Source of the DNA: Candidatus Aminicenantes bacterium UBA876
Lineage (GTDB): Bacteria; Acidobacteriota; Aminicenantia; UBA2199
DNA length: 14,847 nt
Direction of reading: 5' to 3'
Assembly: GCA_002294665.1 (NCBI GenBank)
Contig: DBFQ01000046.1
Location: forward strand, 900 to 15,746
Part shown: one piece after another, positions 6,550 through 13,571 of the stretch
Layout of the letters: every line of letters begins with the position of its first letter
Position numbering within the stretch: the first letter of the stretch is position 1
Made by a program: the position numbers and the translations under genes
The notes under the pieces: model-generated
Seen by the model: the letters and a program-made list of their open reading frames with translations, nothing else
What the model was told of the DNA's origin: nothing
Database searches by the model: none

Positions 6550-6624
6550 ATGATGCAACCACCTGAACCATCCCGCTCGCGAATCCGACTGGTGCCCCGT
6601 TTGACAGGCCGGAGGCGTTTATGA
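6550..6624 (+). CDS. 24-codon leader ORF coupled to the ccsA-like gene
   Basis: A short ORF begins with two adjacent ATG codons (6550 and 6553) behind a near-perfect AAAGGAGA Shine-Dalgarno (6541-6548; 4 bp from the second ATG). Its TGA (6622-6624) overlaps the ATG of the next gene (6621-6623) in an ATGA junction. The predicted peptide starts MMQPPEPSRSRIRL and ends in a run of arginines (GRRRL): Pro/Arg-rich, strongly basic, no membrane helix. Its ribosome-binding site is the best in the neighbourhood, so ribosomes are likely to load here and reinitiate at the membrane gene. It could be a regulatory leader peptide or a small functional protein. No homologue is recognised. Confidence 0.5.
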   Translation: MMQPPEPSRSRIRLVPRLTGRRRL

Positions 6625-7367
6625 CCCATTCCAGCTTTTTCTTCCCCTTTCTGGCGGCGGTGTATGCAGTCGCCTGGATCGTTTTTCTCCGCGGGGGGAC
6701 GCCCGCGGCAAGGCGCCTGGTCCTCTTCGGCGCCCTGTTCAACGCCGTATTCCTGATCCGGCATTCCCTGATTGCCGGAGTCTTTATCGCCAATGCCCTG
6801 GTGGACCCGGTTTTCTTTATTCCCTTCATGATCGCCGCGGTGTTCTTTGTAGTCCTGCGCCGCGGCGACCTGCCGCGCATGACCATGAACGCCGCTTTTA
6901 TTTTAGTGATCGCGGCCACGCTTTTCGCGGCCTTTTACCCCAAGGGGATCATTCCGCCGGCGCCCAACAAGGGCGGTACCTGGGCCTTTCTCTTTTTTCT
7001 CAGCGAGAACTGCGCCTACGCGTTGTTTGGAATGTCCGCGGCGCTGGCGGCTTTTTGTGCCGATGACAAGCGCGTGACGGCGGTTGTCCGCCGCCTGGTC
7101 ATACTGGGATTCCTGCTCTTCTCAATGGCCCAGGTAACCGGTGCCGTCTGGGCCTTCCTCGGCTGGGGCCATCCCTTCATGTGGGGGGGGCGACACCTGA
7201 GCTCCGCCGCCGTCTGGCTGATCTATATCGCCCTGATCCACATGCGCTACCTGCCCGCGTTCGTGATCCGGGAACGCTGGGTGACCCTGGCCGGCGGATT
7301 GCTGGCCCTGTACATCGTTTATTCCCACCTCGTGCTGGAAATGGGAATCCACCGAATCGGAGCATGA
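6621..7367 (+). CDS. CcsA-like haem-handling membrane protein with degenerate WWD motif
   Basis: A 248-residue protein with about seven to eight hydrophobic helices. The segment beginning GAVWAFLGWGHPFMWGG and continuing to AVWLIYIALIHMRYL aligns with the WWD region of CcsA/CcmC proteins (canonical form GAVWANxxWGxYWxWDPKExW, followed by a helix ending in HLR). The C-terminal EMGIHRIGA resembles the conserved GLHSY end of CcsA, which carries a haem-ligand histidine. In CcsA this region presents haem to the periplasmic face for attachment to apocytochrome c. Here Asp-Pro-Lys-Glu of the motif is replaced by Gly-Gly-Arg-His and one Trp by Phe. The start follows a GGAGG (6611-6615) and overlaps the leader ORF stop. 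The neighbouring ResB-like gene supports the assignment. Function could be haem transport or redox rather than cytochrome c synthesis. Confidence 0.6.
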   Translation: MTHSSFFFPFLAAVYAVAWIVFLRGGTPAARRLVLFGALFNAVFLIRHSLIAGVFIANALVDPVFFIPFMIAAVFFVVLRRGDLPRMTMNAAFILVIAATLFAAFYPKGIIPPAPNKGGTWAFLFFLSENCAYALFGMSAALAAFCADDKRVTAVVRRLVILGFLLFSMAQVTGAVWAFLGWGHPFMWGGRHLSSAAVWLIYIALIHMRYLPAFVIRERWVTLAGGLLALYIVYSHLVLEMGIHRIGA

Positions 7368-7369
7368 GC

Positions 7370-8245
7370 ATGAAATTATTCAAGAAATTGTGGCAGGTGT
7401 TGACCCGGCTCTCGCTCTCTTTCTGGCTGCTGGTGACATCGTCCCTGCTGATGGTCGCAAACACGATGCTGGCCAATTTTCACGCCCAGACCTATCATAA
7501 CCTGAATACCACGCCCATCTGGACCTGGCTGATTCAGATGCGCCGGGAAAACCTGCTGATCTTTGTCGCCGTTTCCCTGCTGATCGCTTCCCTGGCCATG
7601 CTGGCCCTGAACACTTTCGCGTGCACCTTGAGCCGCCTGGCGGAATTGAGCCGGCGCGGAAAAGAAAAGCGGCCATGGCGCAGTCGAGTGGTCAGCTGGG
7701 CTCCCACCTTGATGCACATTCTTTTCTTTTTGATCATGGCCGGCCATATGGCCACCTTTACCTTGGGAAAATGGCGATTGCATACGGTTCACCGGGGCGA
7801 AAATCTGATTTTCTCAGAAAAATTCGCCCCGTTGGAAATCACCGGCTTCTCACGCGAAAGCCGCGAGGTTGCCGGTGTATTGAAGGGAAGCACGATCGCG
7901 CACAGCGTGGAAGTCCGCCTGGAAGGCCGGTCCGCCGTCATCCGTGAGCTTAAGCCCCTGAAACTTCCCAACGGCGACTGGCTGCTGCTGCAGGCACCGC
8001 AACAAAAAAGCGGCAGAAAGGGCCGCGGCCCGGTTGAACCTGCCGCCGAGGCCCCGGTGGACTGCAGCCTTGAAGAACGCCACGTCAAACCGATTGCGTT
8101 CAATCCCGAGCAAGCCATCAAGCTCAAACAGGTCTTTGACCCCGGCGTTTACTTCCTGTTTGGCGGCTTTTGCCTGATCATGGTATTGCTGACAACCTAC
8201 TACCTGCTCAGCTGGCGCAACCGCGGCCGATCAGACCCCGCCTGA
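7370..8245 (+). CDS. Short ResB-like protein (cytochrome c biogenesis family)
   Basis: A 291-residue membrane protein with the ResB layout: two N-terminal helices (about 12-35 and 60-88), a third with LMHILFFLIMAGHMATF (about 118-138), a periplasmic domain of about 120 residues, and a last helix opening with the family-like DPGVYFLFGGFCLIM (about 255-280). Typical ResB/Ccs1 proteins are longer, mostly through a larger periplasmic domain, so this is a compact version. ResB works with CcsA to deliver haem and keep apocytochrome cysteines reduced. ATG 7370 is preferred because GGAG (7359-7362) is 7 bp away. ATG 7364 overlaps the previous stop (ATGA) and would add two residues. Either way the two genes are translationally coupled. 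No c-type cytochrome (CxxCH protein) is visible in the window. Confidence 0.7.
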   Translation: MKLFKKLWQVLTRLSLSFWLLVTSSLLMVANTMLANFHAQTYHNLNTTPIWTWLIQMRRENLLIFVAVSLLIASLAMLALNTFACTLSRLAELSRRGKEKRPWRSRVVSWAPTLMHILFFLIMAGHMATFTLGKWRLHTVHRGENLIFSEKFAPLEITGFSRESREVAGVLKGSTIAHSVEVRLEGRSAVIRELKPLKLPNGDWLLLQAPQQKSGRKGRGPVEPAAEAPVDCSLEERHVKPIAFNPEQAIKLKQVFDPGVYFLFGGFCLIMVLLTTYYLLSWRNRGRSDPA

Positions 8246-8261
8246 GTCTGTCTGCATTTCA

Positions 8262-8424
8262 AGCAGGGATTGTCGCGAAATGGCGCAGATGGTTGCAGTG
8301 ACAAGGCATGCGAGCGGAATTCTTTGAAGGCATAGCAGCGCTATGGCTGAAAAGAATGACCGGGCCTAACGCCGTCAATGCGGCCATATCCGCCGTTGCA
8401 GCAGATCGTTGTGAAAAATGTGGG
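8262..8424. ncRNA. Structured convergent spacer element with strong hairpin
   Basis: Between the converging resB-like and rnk genes lies a stretch with unusual dyad symmetry. ATTCTTTGAAGGCATAGC (8319-8336) and GCTATGGCTGAAAAGAAT (8340-8357) pair at 15 of 18 positions around a 3-base loop. A second weaker dyad AACGCCG/CGCCGTT with one mismatch lies further right (about 8369-8398), and GTTGCAG occurs on both sides of the hairpin (8293-8299 and 8395-8401). It may be a transcribed 3' structure serving both genes, a small RNA, or a dispersed repetitive element. No Rfam family is recognised. Hypothetical ORFs on both strands across it look incidental. Confidence 0.4.
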
Positions 8425-8841
8425 CTAAATCGTGTATACGCCTTCCCGTTCCGGCTGGTAGAGCACTTCTTCAATGGAGAATTTCAGCTTCCCCTTGTGA
8501 GTGTCCCATTCCACCACATCGCCCTGACGGTAGCCGATCAGCGCGGTACCCAGGGGTGACAGAATGGAAACGGTGGATTTCGCGTCCGTAACTTTTGCCG
8601 GAAGTACGAGCGTGAATGTTTTCTCTTCCTCGGTGTCCAGGTCAAAAATGCGGATGGTGGAGTTGAGAGTCACTACATCCGCGGGGATCTCATGAGGCTC
8701 AACCTCGTGAGCCGACTTGAGCTCCGTTTCCAGTTGTTCCAGATACACGTTTGGTCGCGCGTTCAGCTCCCTGTTCATCGTGATCAGTTCAAGCAGTCGC
8801 TGTCTGTCGCTACGGGAAACGAAAACCTCTCGCTTGGCCAT
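8425..8841 (-). CDS. rnk: Rnk-type GreA/GreB-family regulator of nucleoside diphosphate kinase
   Basis: A 138-residue protein matching the length of Rnk. A short N-terminal helical region (SRSDRQRLLELI, LNARPNVYLEQLETEL) is followed by the C-terminal FKBP-like GreA/GreB domain (VTLNSTIRIFDLDTEEEKTFTLVLP, ILSPLGTALIGYRQGDVVEW). Rnk proteins bind RNA polymerase at the Gre-factor site, but their coiled coil is too short to give transcript-cleavage activity, and this one fits. The start at 8841 has an AGGAGA Shine-Dalgarno 6 bp upstream; a longer in-frame version adds 18 residues without support. A true GreA is unlikely because the long N-terminal coiled coil is absent. The gene is divergent from the efflux operon. 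Confidence 0.8.
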   Translation of the reverse strand: MAKREVFVSRSDRQRLLELITMNRELNARPNVYLEQLETELKSAHEVEPHEIPADVVTLNSTIRIFDLDTEEEKTFTLVLPAKVTDAKSTVSILSPLGTALIGYRQGDVVEWDTHKGKLKFSIEEVLYQPEREGVYTI

Positions 8842-8975
8842 TGAAATCTCCTGAGAATCCGGTGAAAGCAATCCGCCTGAACCCCTAAATCGCATGATTG
8901 GTTTTTGGCAGTATGAAAATGTAATCGACCCGGCCCGAGTATCGTAATGAACCCCAAACGCAAAGTCAAGCCGGA

Positions 8976-9013
8976 AAAAGCAGCGGGAGCGTCTCCAAAC
9001 CGCCGCTGCTTTT
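8976..9013. terminator. Bidirectional terminator-like hairpin
   Basis: AAAAGCAGCGG (8976-8986) and CCGCTGCTTTT (9003-9013) are perfect 11-bp complements separated by 16 bases, giving a stem flanked by A and T runs on both strands as in factor-independent terminators. Its position is odd, since it lies between two genes that diverge from it. It could insulate the two promoters or end a short unseen transcript. Confidence 0.55.
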
Positions 9014-9073
9014 CACTTTTCACTTCCCACTCTTGTGCCCGTCAGGGTATTTCACTTTCCAATTCCCGAACAC

Positions 9074-9117
9074 TTGCCCCAAGTGGAAGAGAAAGTGTAT
9101 GATCGCAACGATACATG
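9074..9117 (+). promoter_or_regulatory. Candidate efflux-operon promoter with overlapping dyad
   Basis: TTGCCC (9074-9079), an 18-bp spacer and TATGAT (9098-9103) fit a sigma70 promoter, with initiation near 9110. The -10 and start region carry an ATCG-CAA-CGAT inverted repeat (9102-9112) that extends imperfectly outwards as TATGATCG/CGATACAT. This is suitable for a dimeric repressor such as those controlling efflux systems, although no regulator gene is adjacent. Confidence 0.45.
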
Positions 9118-9192
9118 CAACGGGGAATAAAATGGACATGCGGGTGATGTTAAAAGCGTCGATCCCGCGGGTAAGGATTCAGGGGACAGGAC

Positions 9193-10557
9193 ATGAGAAC
9201 CAATCATCCTGATTTGCAGGATCGTTTCGCGACCGGGGATCGCATTTTTTTCCTGGTTTTATTGCTGTTGATTGCGGTTGCTTTGACAGGTAAGGAAACC
9301 CGGAAAACACGCTTTTCCCTGGAAGATTGCGTAGAAGCGGCGTTGCAACACAACCCGCTGCTACGCGTTTCGCGGCTGGGTGTGGAAGAGAGCCGCACCC
9401 GGATCGATACGGCCCGGGCGGGGTATCTGCCGACGGTATCGCTCGAGGCCAGCGGACGTTCCTCGACACTGGACGCCGATTCGGATTCGGAAAGGGTATC
9501 CTCGAGCGACCATTACAGCGGTGGAATTTCCATGCAATACCCGGTATTCCAGGGTGGAAGGACCGTAGCCGCGGTTCGCGCGGCTCGAGCCGCGCTGACC
9601 GCGGATCAGGCCCGCCATCAATCCGGCGAGGCGGACCTCGTGATCAACGTGACCGCCGCCTACTACCGCCTGCTGCAGGCCGAACGCCTGGTCGCCACGG
9701 CAGAGCAATCGTACCTGCGCGCCGGGATGCACCTGGATTTCGCGGAAGCTCGTTTCAACGCCGGACTGGCGCGCCGCGCGGACGTGTTGAAAGCCAGGGT
9801 TGCCCGGGCGGACGCCGCCCTGTCTTTGATCCGGGCCCGCAACGCCCACCTCGGGTTCCAGGGGCAACTCAACCTGGAAATGGGGCGCTCCGCCGATGAG
9901 CCGCTGGCGATCGTGGATGACCTGGAAGCCGTTGCGGACAGTGGGGATCAGGAGTTGATTCGGGACGACGGCACTTTCGCGAAGTATCGTGAAGCGGCGT
10001 TTGCCCGGCGGCCGGAACTGGCGCAGATCGAGGCGCAACTCAATGCGCAACAGGCCAATATCCGCCTGGCCCGCAGTGATTACTATCCCACGCTTGCGCT
10101 TTTTGCCGGTTACGGATTCGATGGCCTTTCGCTTGCGGCAATGAAGCATTCGGGACATATCGGTTTGAGCCTGAGTTATACCGTGTTTGACGGTTTCGCG
10201 CGCCCGGCGCGGGTCCGGTTGGAGAAGCTGGCTTACAGCGGTCTTGAGGCGCAGCGAGAAGGTTTGCAGCGCCAGATCGGCCTGGAAGTATGGAACGCCT
10301 TTCTGCAGGTCAAGGAAGCGACGGAACGGATCGCCAGCGCGCGCGTGTTCTTCGCGAACGCGCTGGAGAACCGTGATATCGCTGAAGGCGAGTATCGTGA
10401 AGGGGTGGGGTCGATGCTGGATGTAACCGACGCGCAGACCATGTTCGTGAGCGCCGAGCAAACCCTGATCGAAGCTCTGGCGGACTACCGCATCGCCCGG
10501 GCCGTGCTCGACCGGGCGGTGGGAATACGGACTACAGAGGAGACAGAGAGTGAATAA
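9193..10557 (+). CDS. TolC-family outer membrane efflux protein
   Basis: A 454-residue protein with an N-terminal hydrophobic signal (IFFLVLLLLIAVAL, about 18-32) followed by two tandem outer-membrane-efflux-protein repeats. The first starts with SLEDCVEAALQHNP and continues with long alpha-helical segments. The second begins around the A-RRPELAQIEAQLNAQQANI helix and contains AGYGFDGL and LSLSYTVFDGF strands. This is the normal TolC architecture: three copies make a beta-barrel in the outer membrane and a long periplasmic alpha-helical tunnel. The start has AGGGGACAGG a few bases upstream. The stop overlaps the GTG start of the adaptor gene by 8 bp, so the two are co-translated. As the first gene of the exporter operon it provides the dedicated exit duct. 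Confidence 0.93.
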   Translation: MRTNHPDLQDRFATGDRIFFLVLLLLIAVALTGKETRKTRFSLEDCVEAALQHNPLLRVSRLGVEESRTRIDTARAGYLPTVSLEASGRSSTLDADSDSERVSSSDHYSGGISMQYPVFQGGRTVAAVRAARAALTADQARHQSGEADLVINVTAAYYRLLQAERLVATAEQSYLRAGMHLDFAEARFNAGLARRADVLKARVARADAALSLIRARNAHLGFQGQLNLEMGRSADEPLAIVDDLEAVADSGDQELIRDDGTFAKYREAAFARRPELAQIEAQLNAQQANIRLARSDYYPTLALFAGYGFDGLSLAAMKHSGHIGLSLSYTVFDGFARPARVRLEKLAYSGLEAQREGLQRQIGLEVWNAFLQVKEATERIASARVFFANALENRDIAEGEYREGVGSMLDVTDAQTMFVSAEQTLIEALADYRIARAVLDRAVGIRTTEETESE

Positions 10558-11605
10558 AAAGCGAACCGGGTGGATTGCGTTGGTGGCGGCGGTGCTGGTC
10601 GTGGCGGCGTTCTTGTTGCTGCGACCGCCCCGGGAAGGCGTAAACGCGGGCCAGGCGACGGTGAAGGTGCAGCGGCGGGATGTCGGCTCCAATGTGCTGG
10701 CGACGGGCATCATCAAGCCCATGGTGGGCGCTGAAGTGCGCGTGGGTTCACGGGTGAGCGGACTGGTCAAGCGCATCTACGCCAATGTCGGGGATCAAAT
10801 CGAAAAGGGACAGATCATTGCCGAACTGGATCCCGCGGAGCTGCAGGCGAAACTCAACCAGGCCCGCGCCAGCTGGCGGAACGCCCGTGCCAATTTTGAT
10901 TACGCCGGCTTGGACCTGGAACGACAGAAAACCCTGATTCAAAAGAAATACATTTCCCAGAACCAGGTGGACCTGGCCGAGAAGGCTTTCGACGTGGCGC
11001 GGGCGCAATTGGAGCAGGCCAAGGCCAACCTGGACTACGCCGAAGTGCAACTGGCTTATACCCGGATCACGGCCCCGATCACGGGAATCGTGGCTTCGGT
11101 TTCCACCCAGGAGGGTGAAACCGTGGCGGCCAGTTTCGCCGCCCCCACCTTTGTGACGATTATCGACCTGGAGCGGCTGGAGGTCTGGGCGTACGTGGAT
11201 GAAACCGATATCGGCCGCATCCGCGAGGGGCAGCGGGCCTCATTTTCCGTGGACACCTATGGCGATACGGATTTCAAGGGCGTGGTGACCGCCGTTTATC
11301 CCAAGGCAGTGATCCAGGACAACGTGGTCAACTACGTGGTGACCTTGAAAATCACCGACCACCAGGGAAAAACCCTGCGCCCGGAAATGAGCGCCAGGGT
11401 GGCGATCTTCCTGGAAGCGCGCAAGGGTGTGCTGACGATTCCGCTCAGCGCCATTCGCCGCGAACAGGGCCGGCGTTTCGTGACCGTCCTGGAGAAGGGA
11501 AAGCCTGTAGCCAGGGGGGTTGAGACCGGCTGGACCAGCGGCGGCCTGATCGAGATCACCCGGGGGTTGAAAGAAGGTGAAACTGTAGTGATTTCAGCTG
11601 AGTAA
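10550..11605 (+). CDS. MacA-like periplasmic adaptor (HlyD/RND membrane fusion protein family)
   Basis: A 351-residue adaptor. It starts at GTG with GAGGAG 7 bp upstream and overlaps the duct gene. One N-terminal helix (about 7-24) anchors it in the inner membrane. Split lipoyl halves are recognisable (GDQIEKGQIIAELD near 80-93, and ITAPITGIVASVSTQEGETV near 172-192) and flank a helical hairpin (about 95-165, rich in Ala, Gln and Glu). A beta-barrel domain (VDETDIGRIREGQRASF onward) and a membrane-proximal domain with LTIPLSAIRREQGRR follow. MacA-type proteins form a hexameric sleeve that joins the ABC permease to TolC. Located between duct and ATPase genes, it is the bridge of this pump. Confidence 0.93.
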   Translation: MNKKRTGWIALVAAVLVVAAFLLLRPPREGVNAGQATVKVQRRDVGSNVLATGIIKPMVGAEVRVGSRVSGLVKRIYANVGDQIEKGQIIAELDPAELQAKLNQARASWRNARANFDYAGLDLERQKTLIQKKYISQNQVDLAEKAFDVARAQLEQAKANLDYAEVQLAYTRITAPITGIVASVSTQEGETVAASFAAPTFVTIIDLERLEVWAYVDETDIGRIREGQRASFSVDTYGDTDFKGVVTAVYPKAVIQDNVVNYVVTLKITDHQGKTLRPEMSARVAIFLEARKGVLTIPLSAIRREQGRRFVTVLEKGKPVARGVETGWTSGGLIEITRGLKEGETVVISAE

Positions 11606-11616
11606 AGGACGGCGGC

Positions 11617-12357
11617 ATGAGCGATATTCTGATCCAGGCCAGGAACCTGGTCAAGATTTACGGCAAGCCGGGAGGAGCGCGGGTGGTGGCGGTCAACGAT
11701 GTATCGTTGGATATCCACCGCGGAGAATTTGTATCCATCATGGGCACATCGGGTTCGGGGAAATCCAGCCTGATGAATATCCTCGGCTGCCTGGACAAAC
11801 CCACCAGCGGCACGTTGACGCTGGACGGCAGCGAGGTCAGCCGCATGGATGATGAACAACTGGCAAAAATCCGCAACCGCGTGATCGGTTTTGTGTTCCA
11901 GTCATTCAACCTGCTGGAACGAACCAGCGCCCTGGAAAACGTGGAGTTGCCGCTGATCTACTCGGACCGGCAAAACCCGGCCCGACTGGCCCGGGAAGCG
12001 CTGATCTCCGTCGGGCTGGAAACGCGCATTCACCATCTGCCCAGCGAGTTGTCCGGCGGACAACAGCAACGCGTGGCCATTGCCCGGGCATTGGTCACGG
12101 ATCCGGAGATCATTTTCGCCGACGAACCCACGGGCAACCTGGACACGCGCTCCAGCCTGGAGATCATGTCCCTGTTCGCCGAGTTGAACCGCATGGGCCG
12201 CACGGTTGTGCTGGTGACGCATGAGCCGGATATCGCGGCCCATACCCGGCGCATCATCCGCATCGCGGATGGTCGTGTCGCTGAAGATCGTGGAAACAGC
12301 GCGCCGCTGGATGCCGCAAAGGAACTGGCGGAGATGCCCGCGACGGAGGCGAGGTGA
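11617..12357 (+). CDS. ABC transporter ATPase of MacB/LolD type
   Basis: A complete 246-residue nucleotide-binding protein. Walker A is GTSGSGKSS (43-51), the Q-loop sits in FVFQSFNLL, the signature is LSGGQQQ (145-151), Walker B ends FADE with catalytic Glu170, the D-loop GNLD follows and the switch His202 is in VTHEPD. The sequence style (NILGCLDKPTSG, FNLLERTSALENVELPLIY) is that of the MacB/LolD/FtsE group of mechanotransmitting ABC systems. It is a free-standing subunit rather than fused to the permease as in E. coli MacB. AAGGA precedes the ATG, 11 bp separates it from the adaptor gene, and its TGA overlaps the GTG of the first permease (GTGA). Confidence 0.95.
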   Translation: MSDILIQARNLVKIYGKPGGARVVAVNDVSLDIHRGEFVSIMGTSGSGKSSLMNILGCLDKPTSGTLTLDGSEVSRMDDEQLAKIRNRVIGFVFQSFNLLERTSALENVELPLIYSDRQNPARLAREALISVGLETRIHHLPSELSGGQQQRVAIARALVTDPEIIFADEPTGNLDTRSSLEIMSLFAELNRMGRTVVLVTHEPDIAAHTRRIIRIADGRVAEDRGNSAPLDAAKELAEMPATEAR

Positions 12358-13571
12358 AGCCCTCGCGGTTGATCAAAACCGCCTGCCGCGGCCTGGGCCG
12401 CAACCGGCAGCGCACTTTTTTAATGATGGCCGGCATCATCATCGGCATCACCGCGTTGACGATCATCGTATCGGCGGGCCTGGGTGCGCAGAAACGGGTG
12501 ATGGACCGTGTAAAGAAATTCGGTTTCGAGAGCCTGATGGTGTTTGCCGGGGGAGGCCGGGAACTGGGCCAGCCGCTCAGCGGCGGACCGGTGACCACGC
12601 TGACATTGCGCGACGCGGACGCCATTCAGCGCGAAGTGCGTGCGGTAAAAGGCTTTGCGCCGTTCAACCGTTTGCCCAATGCGGAAATCAAGTTCCGCGA
12701 TCAGTCGACCACGGCCCCCGTCTTCGGCATTACGCCTTCCTGGGCGCAGGTGTGGGACTGGGATGTCCAGTCCGGTGATTTCATCTCCGAGAACGATATG
12801 GCGGAACGCAGACGGGTCTGCCTGGTGGGGCCCACGGTCGTTCGGGATCTGTTTGGCGGCGAAAACCCCGTCGGCCGGCAGATCCGCGTCGGTAACGTGT
12901 ATTTCCAGGTCAAAGGGGTCATGGAAGCCAAAGGCACCAGTGCCGGGGGAGGCGACATGGACAACCGCGTCAATATTCCCCTGACGACTTACCTGCGGCG
13001 CGTAGCCAACGTGGATTACCTTTTCGGCATCAAGATCCTGCTGAGCCCGGAATCCGATGTGAACCAGGCCGCGGCCAACATCCGCGCCATCCTGCGGGAA
13101 CGCCACCGCATCAGCCGCGGCATTCCCGACGATTTCCGCGTTGTGGCACCGGAAGAGGTAACCGAGATGGCGGCGAAAATCGCCGGCACTTTCAGCATTT
13201 TCCTGGTGCTGGTGGGTGGGATTTCGCTGATTGCCGGCGGGGTGGTGGTGGCCAATATCATGCTGATTTCGGTGAGCGAGCGCAAAAAAGAGATCGGTTT
13301 GCGCAAAGCCCTGGGGGCGCGCAGCAAGGATATCACCTGGCAGTTCCTGCTCGAAGCCGTGGCGGTGACGCTTGCCGGGGGGGTGGTCGGCATCCTGCTG
13401 GGTGGAGTCAGCGCCCATGTGCTGCAGATGCTCAGCGGTATTCCGGTCGTGATTTCCTGGCAGGGAATCCTGCTGGGAGTGTTTCTTTCCAGCCTGGTGG
13501 GAATCGCCGCGGGTGTGCAGCCGGCCGGGCAGGCGGCGAAACTGCAGCCCGTGGAAGCGATGCGATCATGA
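12354..13571 (+). CDS. MacB-type ABC permease, subunit 1
   Basis: A 405-residue type VII ABC permease. One N-terminal helix (about 20-43, LMMAGIIIGITALTIIVSAG) is followed by a large periplasmic MacB_PCD domain (about 45-275) with the usual FGITPSW and VFQVKGVMEAKG-like elements. A C-terminal FtsX domain carries three helices (about 280-305, 325-360 and 370-395). The cytoplasmic loop SERKKEIGLRKALGARSKDI is the coupling segment that contacts the ATPase. Translation starts at GTG overlapping the ATPase stop, and its own stop overlaps the next ATG. Similar to the following gene but clearly diverged from it. Confidence 0.93.
   Translation: MKPSRLIKTACRGLGRNRQRTFLMMAGIIIGITALTIIVSAGLGAQKRVMDRVKKFGFESLMVFAGGGRELGQPLSGGPVTTLTLRDADAIQREVRAVKGFAPFNRLPNAEIKFRDQSTTAPVFGITPSWAQVWDWDVQSGDFISENDMAERRRVCLVGPTVVRDLFGGENPVGRQIRVGNVYFQVKGVMEAKGTSAGGGDMDNRVNIPLTTYLRRVANVDYLFGIKILLSPESDVNQAAANIRAILRERHRISRGIPDDFRVVAPEEVTEMAAKIAGTFSIFLVLVGGISLIAGGVVVANIMLISVSERKKEIGLRKALGARSKDITWQFLLEAVAVTLAGGVVGILLGGVSAHVLQMLSGIPVVISWQGILLGVFLSSLVGIAAGVQPAGQAAKLQPVEAMRS

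Larger units (their letters stand above)
8842..9192. other. Divergent spacer between rnk and the efflux operon
   Basis: This 351-bp gap contains a terminator-like stem (8976-9013), a run of TTTTCACTTTTCACTTCCC and TTTCACTTTCC words (about 9010-9064), a candidate promoter and dyad for the operon (9074-9117) and two very short ORFs. One is 51 codons, 8947-9102, without a ribosome-binding site. The other is 26 codons, 9132-9212, with GGGGA upstream, and it overlaps the tolC-like start. Neither is convincing as a gene. Confidence 0.5.

Noticed and set aside
8259..8474. 71-codon minus ORF and overlapping 83-codon plus ORF (8308-8559)
   Set aside because: Both cross the hairpin element and part of rnk, lack ribosome-binding sites and have no recognisable domain; better explained by the structured spacer.
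8947..9102. 51-codon ORF upstream of the exporter operon
   Set aside because: No ribosome-binding site, it reads through the terminator-like stem and CACTTTT repeats, and its stop lies in the -10 box.
9132..9212. 26-codon ORF overlapping the tolC-like start
   Set aside because: GGGGA lies upstream, but it overlaps the duct gene by 20 bp without a coupled stop/start arrangement and the peptide has no distinctive composition; too weak to annotate.
9361..10776. Minus-strand 471-codon ORF
   Set aside because: It runs antisense through the TolC-like and adaptor genes. The plus-strand proteins have clear family architecture, and this is a shadow frame of GC-rich coding DNA.
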